In this document: positions 1-8,226 of the stretch, piece after piece
Numbering within the stretch: the first letter of the stretch is position 1
How the letters are laid out: each line of letters starts with the position of its first letter
Made by a program: the position numbers and the translations under genes
The notes under the pieces: generated by a model
Database searches by the model: none
What the model saw: the letters and a program-made list of their open reading frames with translations, nothing else
What the model was told of the DNA's origin: nothing
Assembly: GCA_964462985.1 (NCBI GenBank)
Contig: CAYXAA010000008.1
Span: 62,001-126,000, forward strand
From: CAYXAA01 sp964462985
GTDB lineage: Bacteria; Pseudomonadota; Alphaproteobacteria; Rhizobiales; Stappiaceae
Reading direction: 5' to 3'
Length of the DNA: 64,000 bases

Positions 1-163
1 GCTGCTCGACGAGCCGACTGCTGCACTCGACGCCTCGTCCGAGGCAGGGCTGGTGGCACTCATGAACCGGCATTGCGCCTCCGGAGGATTGATCCTGGCG
101 GCGACACATCAGCTGCTCGGCCTCCCGGCGGCGCGGCGGCTTGCCATGGAACCGGCATCGTGA
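1..163 (+). CDS. ccmA: Heme exporter ATP-binding protein CcmA, C-terminal fragment
   Basis: Only the last 53 codons are in the window; the 5' part lies upstream. The visible frame opens with a Walker B/D-loop sequence, LLDEPT followed by ALD, and then the H-loop, ATHQ, which are the hallmarks of an ABC ATPase. Its TGA stop overlaps the GTG start of ccmB (GTGA at 160-163), and ccmB, ccmC, ccmD and ccmG follow, so the identity as CcmA rests mainly on context. CcmA is the ATPase of the CcmABCD complex that releases heme-loaded CcmE during cytochrome c maturation at the inner membrane. Confidence 0.88.
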   Translation, partial: LLDEPTAALDASSEAGLVALMNRHCASGGLILAATHQLLGLPAARRLAMEPAS

Positions 164-831
164 CGGGCTGGGTTGGAGCGCTGTTCAAGCGGGAGCTCAC
201 GCTCGCCGCCCGAATCGGTGGTGGTGCCCTGATCGGTGTGCTGTTTTTCCTTGCGGTGGTCACCGTGATTCCGTTCGGCGTTGGACCTGATCTCAAGCTG
301 CTCGCGCGCATCGGTCCGGCCGTGCTTTGGGTCGGCGCATTGCTCTCGACCCTGCTCGGGCTCGACCGGCTGTTCCAGGCGGACCGCGACGATGGCTCAC
401 TCGACCTCGTACTGATGGCGGGCAGGCCGCTCGAGTTGGTCGTCTTAGTGAAATGCCTGGCGCATTGGGCCGGCACCGGGCTGCCGCTGGTTGTGGCCGC
501 CCCCGTGTTGTCGATCTTCCTCGGCCTCGACCCGGCGGCCATCGTCGCCGTCACCGCAACGCTGCTCGCCGGCACCCCGGCACTGACCCTGTTCGGCGCG
601 GTCGGGGCGGCTCTCACCGTCAGCCTCCGCCGCGGCGGCTTGCTGCTTTCGGTGCTGGTAATTCCGCTTGCAATTCCCGTGCTCATCTTCGGCGTCAGTG
701 CTGCGGATGCCGCAATCACCGGGCCAACGCCGTTCCGGACCCCGTTTCTTGTGCTTCTTGCGCTGACGCTTGTCTCCGCGGTGGTCGGCCCGATCGCTTC
801 CGCGGCCGCGCTGCGCTATGCTGGAGACTGA
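160..831 (+). CDS. ccmB: Heme exporter membrane protein CcmB
   Basis: This 223-residue protein is almost entirely hydrophobic, with about six membrane segments, and matches the usual CcmB length of roughly 220. The cytoplasmic loop with FQADRDDGSLDLVL (about residues 70-84) is typical of CcmB and follows the first membrane spans. The GTG start at 160 is preferred to an ATG-like start further up because it overlaps the ccmA stop (GTGA), which implies translational coupling, and because the upstream extension would lie inside ccmA. CcmB is the permease partner of CcmA in System I cytochrome c biogenesis. Confidence 0.93.
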   Translation: MTGWVGALFKRELTLAARIGGGALIGVLFFLAVVTVIPFGVGPDLKLLARIGPAVLWVGALLSTLLGLDRLFQADRDDGSLDLVLMAGRPLELVVLVKCLAHWAGTGLPLVVAAPVLSIFLGLDPAAIVAVTATLLAGTPALTLFGAVGAALTVSLRRGGLLLSVLVIPLAIPVLIFGVSAADAAITGPTPFRTPFLVLLALTLVSAVVGPIASAAALRYAGD

Positions 832-915
832 TGTCCGCCGGATTGACGACCATCAAGGCGCTTCCCGGCATTTCGCCGCATTGAAGAGCCCGCCGGCAAA
901 CATTAGAACGGTTCC

Positions 916-1674
916 ATGGCTCTCATCGATCTTGCCAATCCGACACGGTTCCTGGCGCTTGCCGGCCGGCTGCTGCCTTGGCTCGTTGGCTTGACGGTGG
1001 CCACCTTCGTGGCCGGACTGACATTGACCTTCTTTGTCGCCCCGGACGACTATCAGCAGGGTGCCACCGTCAAGATCATGTTCATCCATGTGCCGGCGGC
1101 ATGGCTTTCGATGTTCTGCTACGCGCTGATGGCGGGGTCCGCGCTGGGCACGCTGGTCTGGAAGCACCCACTCGCCGATGTTTCGGCCCGGGCCGCCGCA
1201 CCGATCGGCGCGGCGTTCACCTTCGTCGCGCTCGTGACCGGATCGCTCTGGGGCAAGCCGATGTGGGGCACCTATTGGGTGTGGGATGCGCGGCTGACAT
1301 CGGTCCTGGTGTTGTTCCTGATGTATCTCGGCCTGATCGCGTTGTGGCGCGCTCTGGAGGATCCGACCCGGGCTGCGCGGGCGTCCGCCGTGCTGATCCT
1401 GGTCGGAGCCATCAACCTGCCGATCATCAAGTTTTCCGTCGACTGGTGGAACACGCTGCATCAGCCCGCGAGTGTGGTGCGGTTCGATGGGCCGACGATT
1501 CATCCCTCGATCCTGTGGCCGCTTCTGGTGATGGCGTCCGCCTTCACCTTCTTGTTCCTGGCGTTGCATTTGATGGCGATGAGCAACGAGATCCTGCGCC
1601 GCCGGCTCAGAACCCTTCAGATGCGTGCCGCCGCCGCACCGCCTGCGGTCGCAACGGTCCACGCGGCGGAGTGA
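916..1674 (+). CDS. ccmC: Heme exporter/handling protein CcmC
   Basis: The 252-residue protein has six predicted membrane segments and the tryptophan-rich heme-handling motif WGTYWVWD at about residues 117-124. A conserved histidine before it (IHVP, His58) and another after it (in TLHQP) fit the axial heme ligands known for CcmC. The family attaches heme to CcmE in the periplasm. It follows ccmB after an 84-base gap and is 4 bases upstream of ccmD, so it belongs to the same ccm operon. Confidence 0.95.
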   Translation: MALIDLANPTRFLALAGRLLPWLVGLTVATFVAGLTLTFFVAPDDYQQGATVKIMFIHVPAAWLSMFCYALMAGSALGTLVWKHPLADVSARAAAPIGAAFTFVALVTGSLWGKPMWGTYWVWDARLTSVLVLFLMYLGLIALWRALEDPTRAARASAVLILVGAINLPIIKFSVDWWNTLHQPASVVRFDGPTIHPSILWPLLVMASAFTFLFLALHLMAMSNEILRRRLRTLQMRAAAAPPAVATVHAAE

Positions 1675-1678
1675 GGCA

Positions 1679-1852
1679 ATGATCGATCTAGGTGACCATG
1701 CCGGCTTCATAGTCGCGAGCTATGCGGTCACGGCGGCCGTGATCCTTGGGCTTGTCTTCTGGGTCCGGGCAGAGCGCGGCCGCCTGTCACGGCAGCTCCA
1801 GGATCTGGAAGCTCGCGGTGTGACGCGCCGCTCGGCTGGCCACGACGGATAG
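1679..1852 (+). CDS. ccmD: Heme exporter protein CcmD
   Basis: This is a 57-residue single-span membrane protein. Residues 10-29 form the membrane segment (AGFIVASYAVTAAVILG), followed by a basic, helical cytoplasmic tail containing WVRAERGRL, which is the usual CcmD layout. The ATG at 1679 is chosen because it lies 4 bases after the ccmC stop and yields the family length. CcmD stabilises the CcmABC-CcmE complex. Identity rests on size, topology and its exact place between ccmC and ccmG. Confidence 0.87.
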   Translation: MIDLGDHAGFIVASYAVTAAVILGLVFWVRAERGRLSRQLQDLEARGVTRRSAGHDG

Positions 1853-1859
1853 GAAAGCG

Positions 1860-2498
1860 ATGTCCGATCATTCCACCGCAGGCGATTCGGCTGCGAATCG
1901 CGGCGAACAGGCCTCCGTGCCGGCCCGGCGACGGCTGCCGCTTCTTGCCCTGCTGCCGCTGATTGTCTTCTCTGCACTCGTGGTTCTTTTCCTGGCGCAG
2001 CTGCTCAGTGGCCGCGATGTATCGGAGGTGCCCTCGGCGCTGATCGGCCGACCGGCGCCAGAATTCACCCTGGCACCTGTGCCAGAGCTGACGTCGGGAG
2101 GGGATGTCGTACCGGGCTTTTCCCGTGCTGACCTTCTGGGCAAGGTCAGCATCGTCAATATCTTCGCTTCTTGGTGCGTGCCGTGCCGCGACGAGCACCC
2201 CTTTCTGATGGAGCTGGCGCGCGACAGACGGATCCAGATGCTCGGTATCAACTATAAGGACAAGCCCGCGAATGCGCGCGATTTCCTCGAAGGGTTCGGC
2301 AATCCCTATCTTCGTGTCGGCGCCGACGATACCGGCCGCGCGGCGATCGAGTGGGGTGTCTATGGCGTTCCGGAGACTTTCATCGTCGATGCCGAAGGCA
2401 CGATCCGTTACAAGTTCATCGGCCCAATGTCCGAACGCAGCTATCACAGTGTCATCCTGCCGCAGCTGGAATCCATCCTGTCTGGGTCGCAGTCGTGA
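1860..2498 (+). CDS. ccmG: Thiol:disulfide interchange protein CcmG (DsbE)
   Basis: The 212-residue protein has one N-terminal membrane anchor (about residues 26-48) and a periplasmic thioredoxin-fold domain with the active site WCVPC (residues 105-109) and a cis-proline loop, YGVPETF, near residue 163. CcmG reduces the CXXCH cysteines of apocytochrome c so that heme can be attached. It starts 7 bases after ccmD and ends the visible ccm operon. The N-terminal cytoplasmic tail of about 25 residues is slightly longer than in the E. coli protein. Confidence 0.94.
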   Translation: MSDHSTAGDSAANRGEQASVPARRRLPLLALLPLIVFSALVVLFLAQLLSGRDVSEVPSALIGRPAPEFTLAPVPELTSGGDVVPGFSRADLLGKVSIVNIFASWCVPCRDEHPFLMELARDRRIQMLGINYKDKPANARDFLEGFGNPYLRVGADDTGRAAIEWGVYGVPETFIVDAEGTIRYKFIGPMSERSYHSVILPQLESILSGSQS

Positions 2499-2593
2499 GA
2501 TCGCAGGTGCTTTACCGGGTCATCGTCCCTTAGATGGGGATCCGAATGATAGGTTCACCCGCTCGTGACTCGCCTTGAGGCGGCGGCGTTTCT

Positions 2594-3364
2594 ATGGTTG
2601 AGCCACAGCTTCCAGATGGGGCTCTCGCTCAGCCGATGATCAAATCGACGCCTGCGACACTCGTCGTTTGTCACTTGCTCGCCCTGCTCCTGATGGGGCG
2701 GCCTGCCGTCGCCGGAGATGCCGTGACGGTACTCGAGCTCTTTACCAGCCAAGGCTGCTCATCCTGCCCGCCGGCGGACCGGTTGTTGGGGGAGTTCGCG
2801 AAGCGGCCGTCCGTACTCGCATTGACCTATCCGGTCGATTATTGGGATTACCTCGGCTGGAAGGATACGCTCGCTTCTCCGGCCAACAGTGACCGGCAGC
2901 GCGCCTATGCCGAAGGTCGTGGTGACCGCTCGATCTACACCCCGCAACTGGTTGTCAACGGCGAGGCTCACGTCGTGGGCAGCAACAAACAGGCGATCGA
3001 ACAGGCGATCAAGGCGGCCCCGACCCTGCCGGTTTCCGTCGCGCTGGAGAAGAGCGGTGACCATGTCGATGCCACTGTCGATGGCACGCTTCCGTCCGGA
3101 ACGTCGATGGCCACGGTCTATTTCGTGTTCATCGACGACCGTGAAACGGTGCCGATCCCGCGCGGCGAAAACACCGGTCGCACCATCACCTATACAAATG
3201 TCGTGCGCTCGGTGCGGGCCGTTGGGATGTGGGATGGCGGACATGCCCTCTATCGCCTGCCGATGAGCGAACTCACCAAGGCGAAAGCGGATCGTTGCGC
3301 CGCTCTCGTGCAGATCGAACATGACGGCCGGCCGGGAACGATCCTCGGCGCCGGCGTCATGTGA
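2594..3364 (+). CDS. Exported DUF1223 thioredoxin-like protein
   Basis: The frame encodes up to 256 residues. A conserved N-terminal block, LELFTSQGCSSCPPAD, carries a CXXC motif and identifies the DUF1223 family, which is predicted to have a thioredoxin-like fold; its substrate is not known. An internal ATG at 2636 begins a clean signal peptide (MIKSTPATLVVCHLLALLLMG, with cleavage after AVAG), so the true start may be 2636. The outer ATG is supported only by a distant GAGG. It follows ccmG in the same direction with a 95-base gap. A redox role in the cell envelope is an inference. Confidence 0.82.
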   Translation: MVEPQLPDGALAQPMIKSTPATLVVCHLLALLLMGRPAVAGDAVTVLELFTSQGCSSCPPADRLLGEFAKRPSVLALTYPVDYWDYLGWKDTLASPANSDRQRAYAEGRGDRSIYTPQLVVNGEAHVVGSNKQAIEQAIKAAPTLPVSVALEKSGDHVDATVDGTLPSGTSMATVYFVFIDDRETVPIPRGENTGRTITYTNVVRSVRAVGMWDGGHALYRLPMSELTKAKADRCAALVQIEHDGRPGTILGAGVM

Positions 3365-3385
3365 CTTGGTCAAGCGGCTGCCAGT

Positions 3386-3413
3386 CGGCGCTCGTGAACG
3401 GCCGCGAGCGCCG
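3386..3413. terminator. Hairpin between convergent DUF1223 gene and phaR
   Basis: Nine-base arms CGGCGCTCG (3386-3394) and CGAGCGCCG (3405-3413) enclose a 10-base loop in the 63-base gap between two convergent genes. There is no clear U-tract on either side, so this is a probable but not typical terminator. Confidence 0.4.
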
Positions 3414-3427
3414 TCGCTGCAGAACCT

Positions 3428-4012
3428 CTATTCCTTGCTTCCCGCCAAAGCGTCGATCTTCTTCTGCATTTCGGAGAGCTGCTTCTTCAGCGCCTCCAGG
3501 TCATCGTTGCTGGAGGATTCGCTCTTAGGGGCGGTCGACGAGCGGCTTTCGTCCTGCTGGGTGAAGCCGAACGGCAAGAACATGCGCATCGCTCGATCAA
3601 ACATTTCGGCGTTGCGCTTGACATGCTCCTCCATCGCCTCGAAGGCGGTGGCTCCGAGCGCCTGGGTCATCTGCTCACGCAGCTTGTCCTGTTCCCGAGC
3701 GAGCGTCGACATCGAGAACTCGAGATAGCTCGGTACCAGGTTCTGCATGCTGTCGCCATAGAAGCGGATCAGCTGGCGCAGGAAGGCGATCGGCAGCAGG
3801 TTCTGCCCCTTGTTCTCCTGCTCGAAGATGATCTGGGTCAGCACTGAATGGGTAATGTCTTCGCCGGACTTGGCGTCGAAGACCGTGAAGTCCTCTTCGT
3901 TCTTCACCATCACCGCCAGATCTTCCAGCGTGACATATGTGCTGGTGCCGGTGTTGTAGAGGCGCCTGTTGGCGTACTTCTTGATGATCGTTGGCTCGCG
4001 CGTCTTGGCCAT
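3428..4012 (-). CDS. phaR: Polyhydroxyalkanoate synthesis repressor PhaR
   Basis: The start at 4012 gives 194 residues beginning MAKTREPTIIKKYANRRLYN, the DNA-binding PHB/PHA accumulation regulator domain, followed by the second PHB_acc domain (FEQENKGQNLLPIAFLRQLI). The tail is low-complexity and ends in a short coiled coil (EALKKQLSEMQKKIDAL). A GGGAAGCGAG ribosome binding site precedes this ATG; the frame is open 77 codons further but that part has no similarity to the family. PhaR senses polymer and represses phasin genes and its own gene. It diverges from phaA, which supports the assignment. Confidence 0.94.
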   Translation of the reverse strand: MAKTREPTIIKKYANRRLYNTGTSTYVTLEDLAVMVKNEEDFTVFDAKSGEDITHSVLTQIIFEQENKGQNLLPIAFLRQLIRFYGDSMQNLVPSYLEFSMSTLAREQDKLREQMTQALGATAFEAMEEHVKRNAEMFDRAMRMFLPFGFTQQDESRSSTAPKSESSSNDDLEALKKQLSEMQKKIDALAGSKE

Positions 4013-4424
4013 CTCGCTTCCCGGGTCCGGACTAGTCCGTGTTCTTCTCACGATCGGATCTCCCCCTTTGGACCCAGGCCCGGAACCGGCATCCCGCCGT
4101 CGGCGGAGGGGGTGCGCCCCGGAGCCGGGGTACGGCGTCTCCCTTGCACGCATACGGATTGCCGCCGTCCGGACGGAGCGCTCGCGGAACCGACCGTCCG
4201 TTGTTCGCGCCCACGATAAGCCAACTCGGGCGGACCGTACCACCGCTTTTTCGCACTGCGCCAGACCCTTCGACCAATGACTAGCGGGCAGCCCACTGTC
4301 ATGCTCGGCGTTCCGGTTGACTAAGACTGGTCAAACGTCTCTAGTCCAATGGAGCCGGGCGCATTCATCGAAGGATAAAGGGGAGAATGCGCGCCGACCC
4401 GGGGAGGTGAATCGGAGGTCAACA
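4013..4424. other. Divergent phaR/phaA intergenic region
   Basis: This 412-base region holds no convincing gene. Open frames across it on both strands are arginine-rich and unlike known proteins. It should contain both promoters. A candidate phaA promoter lies at its right end and is listed separately. A PhaR operator could not be picked out by eye. Confidence 0.6.
4317..4345 (+). promoter_or_regulatory. Candidate sigma70-type promoter for phaA
   Basis: TTGACT at 4317-4322 and TCTAGT at 4340-4345 are separated by 17 bases. They match the -35 consensus at 5 of 6 positions and the -10 consensus at 4 of 6. The site is about 80 bases upstream of the phaA ATG. Confidence 0.5.
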
Positions 4425-5606
4425 ATGAGCGCATCCACCGATGTTGTGATCGTCAGCGCGACGCGGACGCCCGTAGGATCCTTCAACGGCTCCTTCGCCA
4501 ATATGCCGGCACACGAGCTCGGCGCGATCGTCGTCAAGGCAGCCCTGGAGAGAGCCGGGGTCGACCCGGCCGAGGTCGACGAACTGGTGTTTGGCCAGGT
4601 TCTGACCGCCGGTCAGGGGCAGAACCCGGCACGACAGGCTGCAATCCGCGCCGGCCTACCCGAGAGCACCACCGCCTGGGTCCTCAACCAGGTCTGTGGC
4701 TCGGGCCTTCGGACTGTTGCGATCGGCATGCAGCAAATCGTCAGTGGAGATGCCTCGGTCATTGTTGCCGGAGGCCAGGAAAGCATGTCGATGTCGCCGC
4801 ACTGTGCCCACCTGCGCGCCGGCGTCAAAATGGGCGACATGCAAATGATCGATACCATGATCAAGGACGGCCTGTGGGACGCTTTCAACGGCTACCACAT
4901 GGGTCAGACTGCGGAGAACGTCGCCGAAAAATGGCAGATTTCCCGTGAGCAGCAGGACGCCTTCGCGCTCGCTTCGCAGCAGAAGGCGGAGGCCGCTCAG
5001 AAGGCTGGCCGCTTTAAGGAGGAGATCACGCCGGTCACCGTGAAGGAGCGCAAGGGCGACCGCGTCGTCGAGGATGACGAGTACATCCGCATCGGTGCGA
5101 CGCTGGAAGGCATGCAGAAGTTGCGGCCCGCCTTCACCAAGGACGGGACCGTGACCGCCGCCAATGCTTCCGGCATCAACGACGGCGCCGCAGCGCTTGT
5201 GGTGATGAGCGCGGCGGAGGCCGAGAAGCGCGGCCTGACCCCGCTCGCCCGAATCGCTTCCTGGGCAACGGCCGGAGTAGACCCGGCGGTGATGGGATCC
5301 GGTCCGATCCCGGCTTCACGCAAGGCGCTTCAGAAGGCCGGCTGGTCAGTCGACGACCTCGACCTCGTGGAAGCCAATGAGGCCTTCGCCGCCCAGGCCT
5401 GTGCCGTCAACAAGGACATGGGTTGGAATCCGGATATCGTGAACGTCAACGGCGGCGCGATCGCGATCGGGCATCCGATCGGTGCGTCTGGCGCCCGTGT
5501 TCTCGTCACGCTCCTGCACGAGATGAAGCGCCGCGATGCCAAGAAGGGGCTCGCAACGCTGTGTATCGGTGGCGGCATGGGCATCGCGATGTGCGTTGAG
5601 CGCTAA
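4425..5606 (+). CDS. phaA: Acetyl-CoA acetyltransferase PhaA
   Basis: The 393-residue protein is a biosynthetic thiolase. It carries the acyl-accepting cysteine in NQVCGSG (Cys91), the catalytic histidine in GHPIGASG (His350) and the second cysteine in CIGGG (Cys380). It condenses two acetyl-CoA to acetoacetyl-CoA, the first step of polyhydroxybutyrate synthesis. The ATG at 4425 is preceded by GGAGG at 4414-4418; the frame is open 36 codons further upstream but without family similarity. phaB follows 195 bases downstream and phaR diverges upstream. Confidence 0.96.
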   Translation: MSASTDVVIVSATRTPVGSFNGSFANMPAHELGAIVVKAALERAGVDPAEVDELVFGQVLTAGQGQNPARQAAIRAGLPESTTAWVLNQVCGSGLRTVAIGMQQIVSGDASVIVAGGQESMSMSPHCAHLRAGVKMGDMQMIDTMIKDGLWDAFNGYHMGQTAENVAEKWQISREQQDAFALASQQKAEAAQKAGRFKEEITPVTVKERKGDRVVEDDEYIRIGATLEGMQKLRPAFTKDGTVTAANASGINDGAAALVVMSAAEAEKRGLTPLARIASWATAGVDPAVMGSGPIPASRKALQKAGWSVDDLDLVEANEAFAAQACAVNKDMGWNPDIVNVNGGAIAIGHPIGASGARVLVTLLHEMKRRDAKKGLATLCIGGGMGIAMCVER

Positions 5607-5801
5607 AGCCACCTGTGTCCTGTCGGACGCAGACAGGTTGCTCCGGCTTTTGATCAGCGCGCGGCGTTCAGACATTCGGATTGAACTCCGGCTGATCTGA
5701 AGCCGACTTGAGCCAGATCATGGCGGGACCCGATTGGTCGCGCCATCGAGGCAAGGGGTGGCGGAGCGAAGCCCCGCCTGAGCTAGCGAGGGGAAACGAC
5801 C

Positions 5802-6530
5802 ATGAGCAACGTTGCGATCGTAACTGGCGGCACGCGGGGCATCGGCGCCGCGATCTCGAAAGGCCTTCAGGCGGCCGGATACACGGTGGCCGCGACCTAC
5901 CACGGCAATGTCGAGAAGGCAGAGGCCTTCAAGGCTGAGACCGGGATCCACGTTTACAAGTGGGATGTGGCCGACCCCAAGGCCTGCCAGGACGGCGTCG
6001 CCCAGGTCGTTTCCGAACTCGGCGCCGTCGAGGTTCTGGTCAACAACGCTGGAATCACCCGCGACGGCTGGTTTCACAAGATGGATTACGAGCAGTGGTC
6101 GGAGGTGATCCGAACCAATCTCGATTCGATGTTCTCCATGACCCGGCCGGTGATCGATGGCATGCGCGAGCGCGGCCATGGCCGCATCATCAACATATCG
6201 TCGATAAACGGCCAGAAGGGCCAGCTCGGTCAGACCAACTATTCCGCTGCCAAGGCGGGCGTGATCGGGTTCACCAAGGCACTCGCGCAGGAAAACGCGC
6301 GGAAGGGCGTTACGGTGAACTGCATTTGCCCCGGCTACATCGACACCGACATGGTGGCGGCGGTGCCGGAAAAGGTGCTGGAAGGTATCATCGGATCGAT
6401 TCCGGTCGGCCGGCTCGGCAAGGCTGAGGAGATCGCGGCCCTCGTGAACTATCTTGCTTCGAAGGAGGCGGCCTTCATGACGGGCGCCGTGCTGACGATC
6501 AACGGCGGACAATACATCGCCAACGGCTGA
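5802..6530 (+). CDS. phaB: Acetoacetyl-CoA reductase PhaB
   Basis: This 242-residue short-chain dehydrogenase has the cofactor motif TGGTRGIG (residues 8-15), the NNAG motif (81-84) and the catalytic Ser (133/134), Tyr147 and Lys151 (YSAAK). NGQKGQ, just before the active-site tyrosine, is typical of PhaB and FabG proteins. It reduces acetoacetyl-CoA to (R)-3-hydroxybutyryl-CoA with NADPH. GAGGGG precedes the ATG. The polymerase gene phaC is not in the window. Confidence 0.95.
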   Translation: MSNVAIVTGGTRGIGAAISKGLQAAGYTVAATYHGNVEKAEAFKAETGIHVYKWDVADPKACQDGVAQVVSELGAVEVLVNNAGITRDGWFHKMDYEQWSEVIRTNLDSMFSMTRPVIDGMRERGHGRIINISSINGQKGQLGQTNYSAAKAGVIGFTKALAQENARKGVTVNCICPGYIDTDMVAAVPEKVLEGIIGSIPVGRLGKAEEIAALVNYLASKEAAFMTGAVLTINGGQYIANG

Positions 6531-6580
6531 CCGATGGCCCCCCGAGCGAGAGGAGCGGGGCGCAGGCACTCTTTCCAGCT

Positions 6581-7219
6581 TTACACCGGCAGCGTCTCGC
6601 GGCCGGCGCAGGCGCGGTAGTAGGCCCAGAACACGCGCGCGGCGACGCTGCGCCATGGCGCCCACACCTCGGCGACCCCGTCGAGCACCTTGGCCTTTGG
6701 GCGTTCGGCCAGGCCGAAGGCTTTGGCAACCGCGGTCTGCAGCGCGACGTCCCCGGAGGGAAAAATGTCAGGGTGGCCGGCGCAAAACAGCAGATAGATG
6801 TCTGCAGTCCAGGGACCGATACCGCTGATCGCCGTCAGGCGGTCATGAGCCTCCGCTGCCGGGCGGCCGGCGAGACGGGCGAGGTCGAGCCCGCCGTCGA
6901 TTGCTTCAGCGATGGCACGGAAGGTGCGGATCTTCGCACGCGACAACCCGGCTCCGGCGAGATCCGCATCGCTCAGCCGGTGCAGCGTCGCCGTGGTAAA
7001 GGGATCGATCAAAGCTTCCACCCGGCCCCAGATCGCCGACGCACTCGCCACTGATACCTGCTGGGCGACGACGATGTTGGCGAGGCCGGCAAGATCGGCA
7101 GCGCGCCGGCGCAGCGGCACCTCGCCGGCCGCAGCGATGACCGGCTCGAGGCGGGGGTCGATTCGCGCGAGCGCGGCAATGCCCTCGGCCAGGTCTTTGG
7201 CGGTCTCGATAATCCGCAT
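6581..7219 (-). CDS. DNA-3-methyladenine glycosylase II (AlkA family)
   Basis: The start at 7219 yields 212 residues. The helix-hairpin-helix GIGPWTAD (about 133-140) is followed by an aspartate in FPSGDVAL (Asp157), the catalytic position of HhH-GPD glycosylases. Members remove alkylated purines from DNA. The protein lacks the Ada-type N-terminal region and the N-terminal domain of E. coli AlkA, so it is the short form. It is convergent with phaB with only a 50-base gap and divergent from gluQ. Confidence 0.9.
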   Translation of the reverse strand: MRIIETAKDLAEGIAALARIDPRLEPVIAAAGEVPLRRRAADLAGLANIVVAQQVSVASASAIWGRVEALIDPFTTATLHRLSDADLAGAGLSRAKIRTFRAIAEAIDGGLDLARLAGRPAAEAHDRLTAISGIGPWTADIYLLFCAGHPDIFPSGDVALQTAVAKAFGLAERPKAKVLDGVAEVWAPWRSVAARVFWAYYRACAGRETLPV

Positions 7220-7323
7220 CCCTGATACTCCCGCCGGCGTTCTGCGGCCGGCTCTTGACACTGTCTCATGAACGGTGGCGGATGCCGGACCCGTCAACCC
7301 GATTTGCACCCCGTCTACAATCG

Positions 7324-8217
7324 ATGGCTACACCTTCTCCGAGACCGGTTTTCCGCTTTGCTCCGTCGCCGAACGGCCAGTTGCATCTCGGTCATGCCCT
7401 GTCGGCGCTGCTCAACTATGAGACCGCCCGAGCGGCTGGAGGCCGATTTCTGCTCCGAGTGGAGGATATAGACCAGGAGCGGTGCCGGCCGGAATTCGAG
7501 GCTGCGATCCTGGAGGATCTTGCCTGGCTTGGCGTTGAATGGGAGGAGCCGGTGCGGCGCCAGTCGGAGCATTTTTCCGATTATACCGCGGCTCTCGAAC
7601 GCCTGGATGACATGGGCCTGACCCGACCGGGCTTTCTCACCCGCGCCGAAATCAAGGCGGCGGTTGCCGAGGCCGAGGCCGGCGGCCGCCGCTGGCCACG
7701 CGATCCCGATGGTGCGCCGCTCTACCCTGGGGATGACACCGTCCTTTCGGCAGAGCAGATCGCGGCCCGTCACGCAGCCGAAGCGCCGCACACGGTGCGT
7801 CTCGACATGGCGGCGGCGCTGAACCGGCTTGGCACAGCGATCACATGGCAGGAGGAAGGGGCGGGTCCCGCGGGCGAGACGGGCACGATCGTCGCCGACC
7901 CGGCCGCGTGGGGCGACGTGGTGCTGGCGCGCAAGGATGTGCCGACGAGTTACCACATCGCCGTCGTCGTGGACGATGCGCTGCAGGGCGTCACGCACGT
8001 CTTGCGGGGGGTGGATCTGTTCTGGTCGACCAGTGTGCACCGCATGTTGCAGACGCTGCTTGGCCTGCCCGCTCCCACCTATCATCACCACCGCCTGATC
8101 CTTGACCGTGACGGCCGCAAGCTGTCGAAGTCGCGGGGCGACACCGCCCTTGCCGCGCTCAGGGCGGCCGGGGCCACGCCTGCCGACATTCGCCGGATGG
8201 TCGGATTGCCGATCTGA
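7324..8217 (+). CDS. gluQ: Glutamyl-Q tRNA(Asp) synthetase GluQ
   Basis: The 297-residue protein corresponds to the catalytic core of glutamyl-tRNA synthetase without an anticodon-binding domain. It has the class I signatures HLGH (residues 21-24) and KLSKS (about 266-270). GluQ attaches glutamate to the queuosine base of tRNA(Asp). The ATG at 7324 is chosen over an upstream start because the catalytic domain begins at once. The cysteine pair that binds zinc in E. coli GluQ is absent: the corresponding stretch reads RPGFLTRAEI and contains no cysteine. It diverges from the AlkA-type gene with about 100 bases between. Confidence 0.92.
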   Translation: MATPSPRPVFRFAPSPNGQLHLGHALSALLNYETARAAGGRFLLRVEDIDQERCRPEFEAAILEDLAWLGVEWEEPVRRQSEHFSDYTAALERLDDMGLTRPGFLTRAEIKAAVAEAEAGGRRWPRDPDGAPLYPGDDTVLSAEQIAARHAAEAPHTVRLDMAAALNRLGTAITWQEEGAGPAGETGTIVADPAAWGDVVLARKDVPTSYHIAVVVDDALQGVTHVLRGVDLFWSTSVHRMLQTLLGLPAPTYHHHRLILDRDGRKLSKSRGDTALAALRAAGATPADIRRMVGLPI

Positions 8218-8226
8218 GAACCAGCT

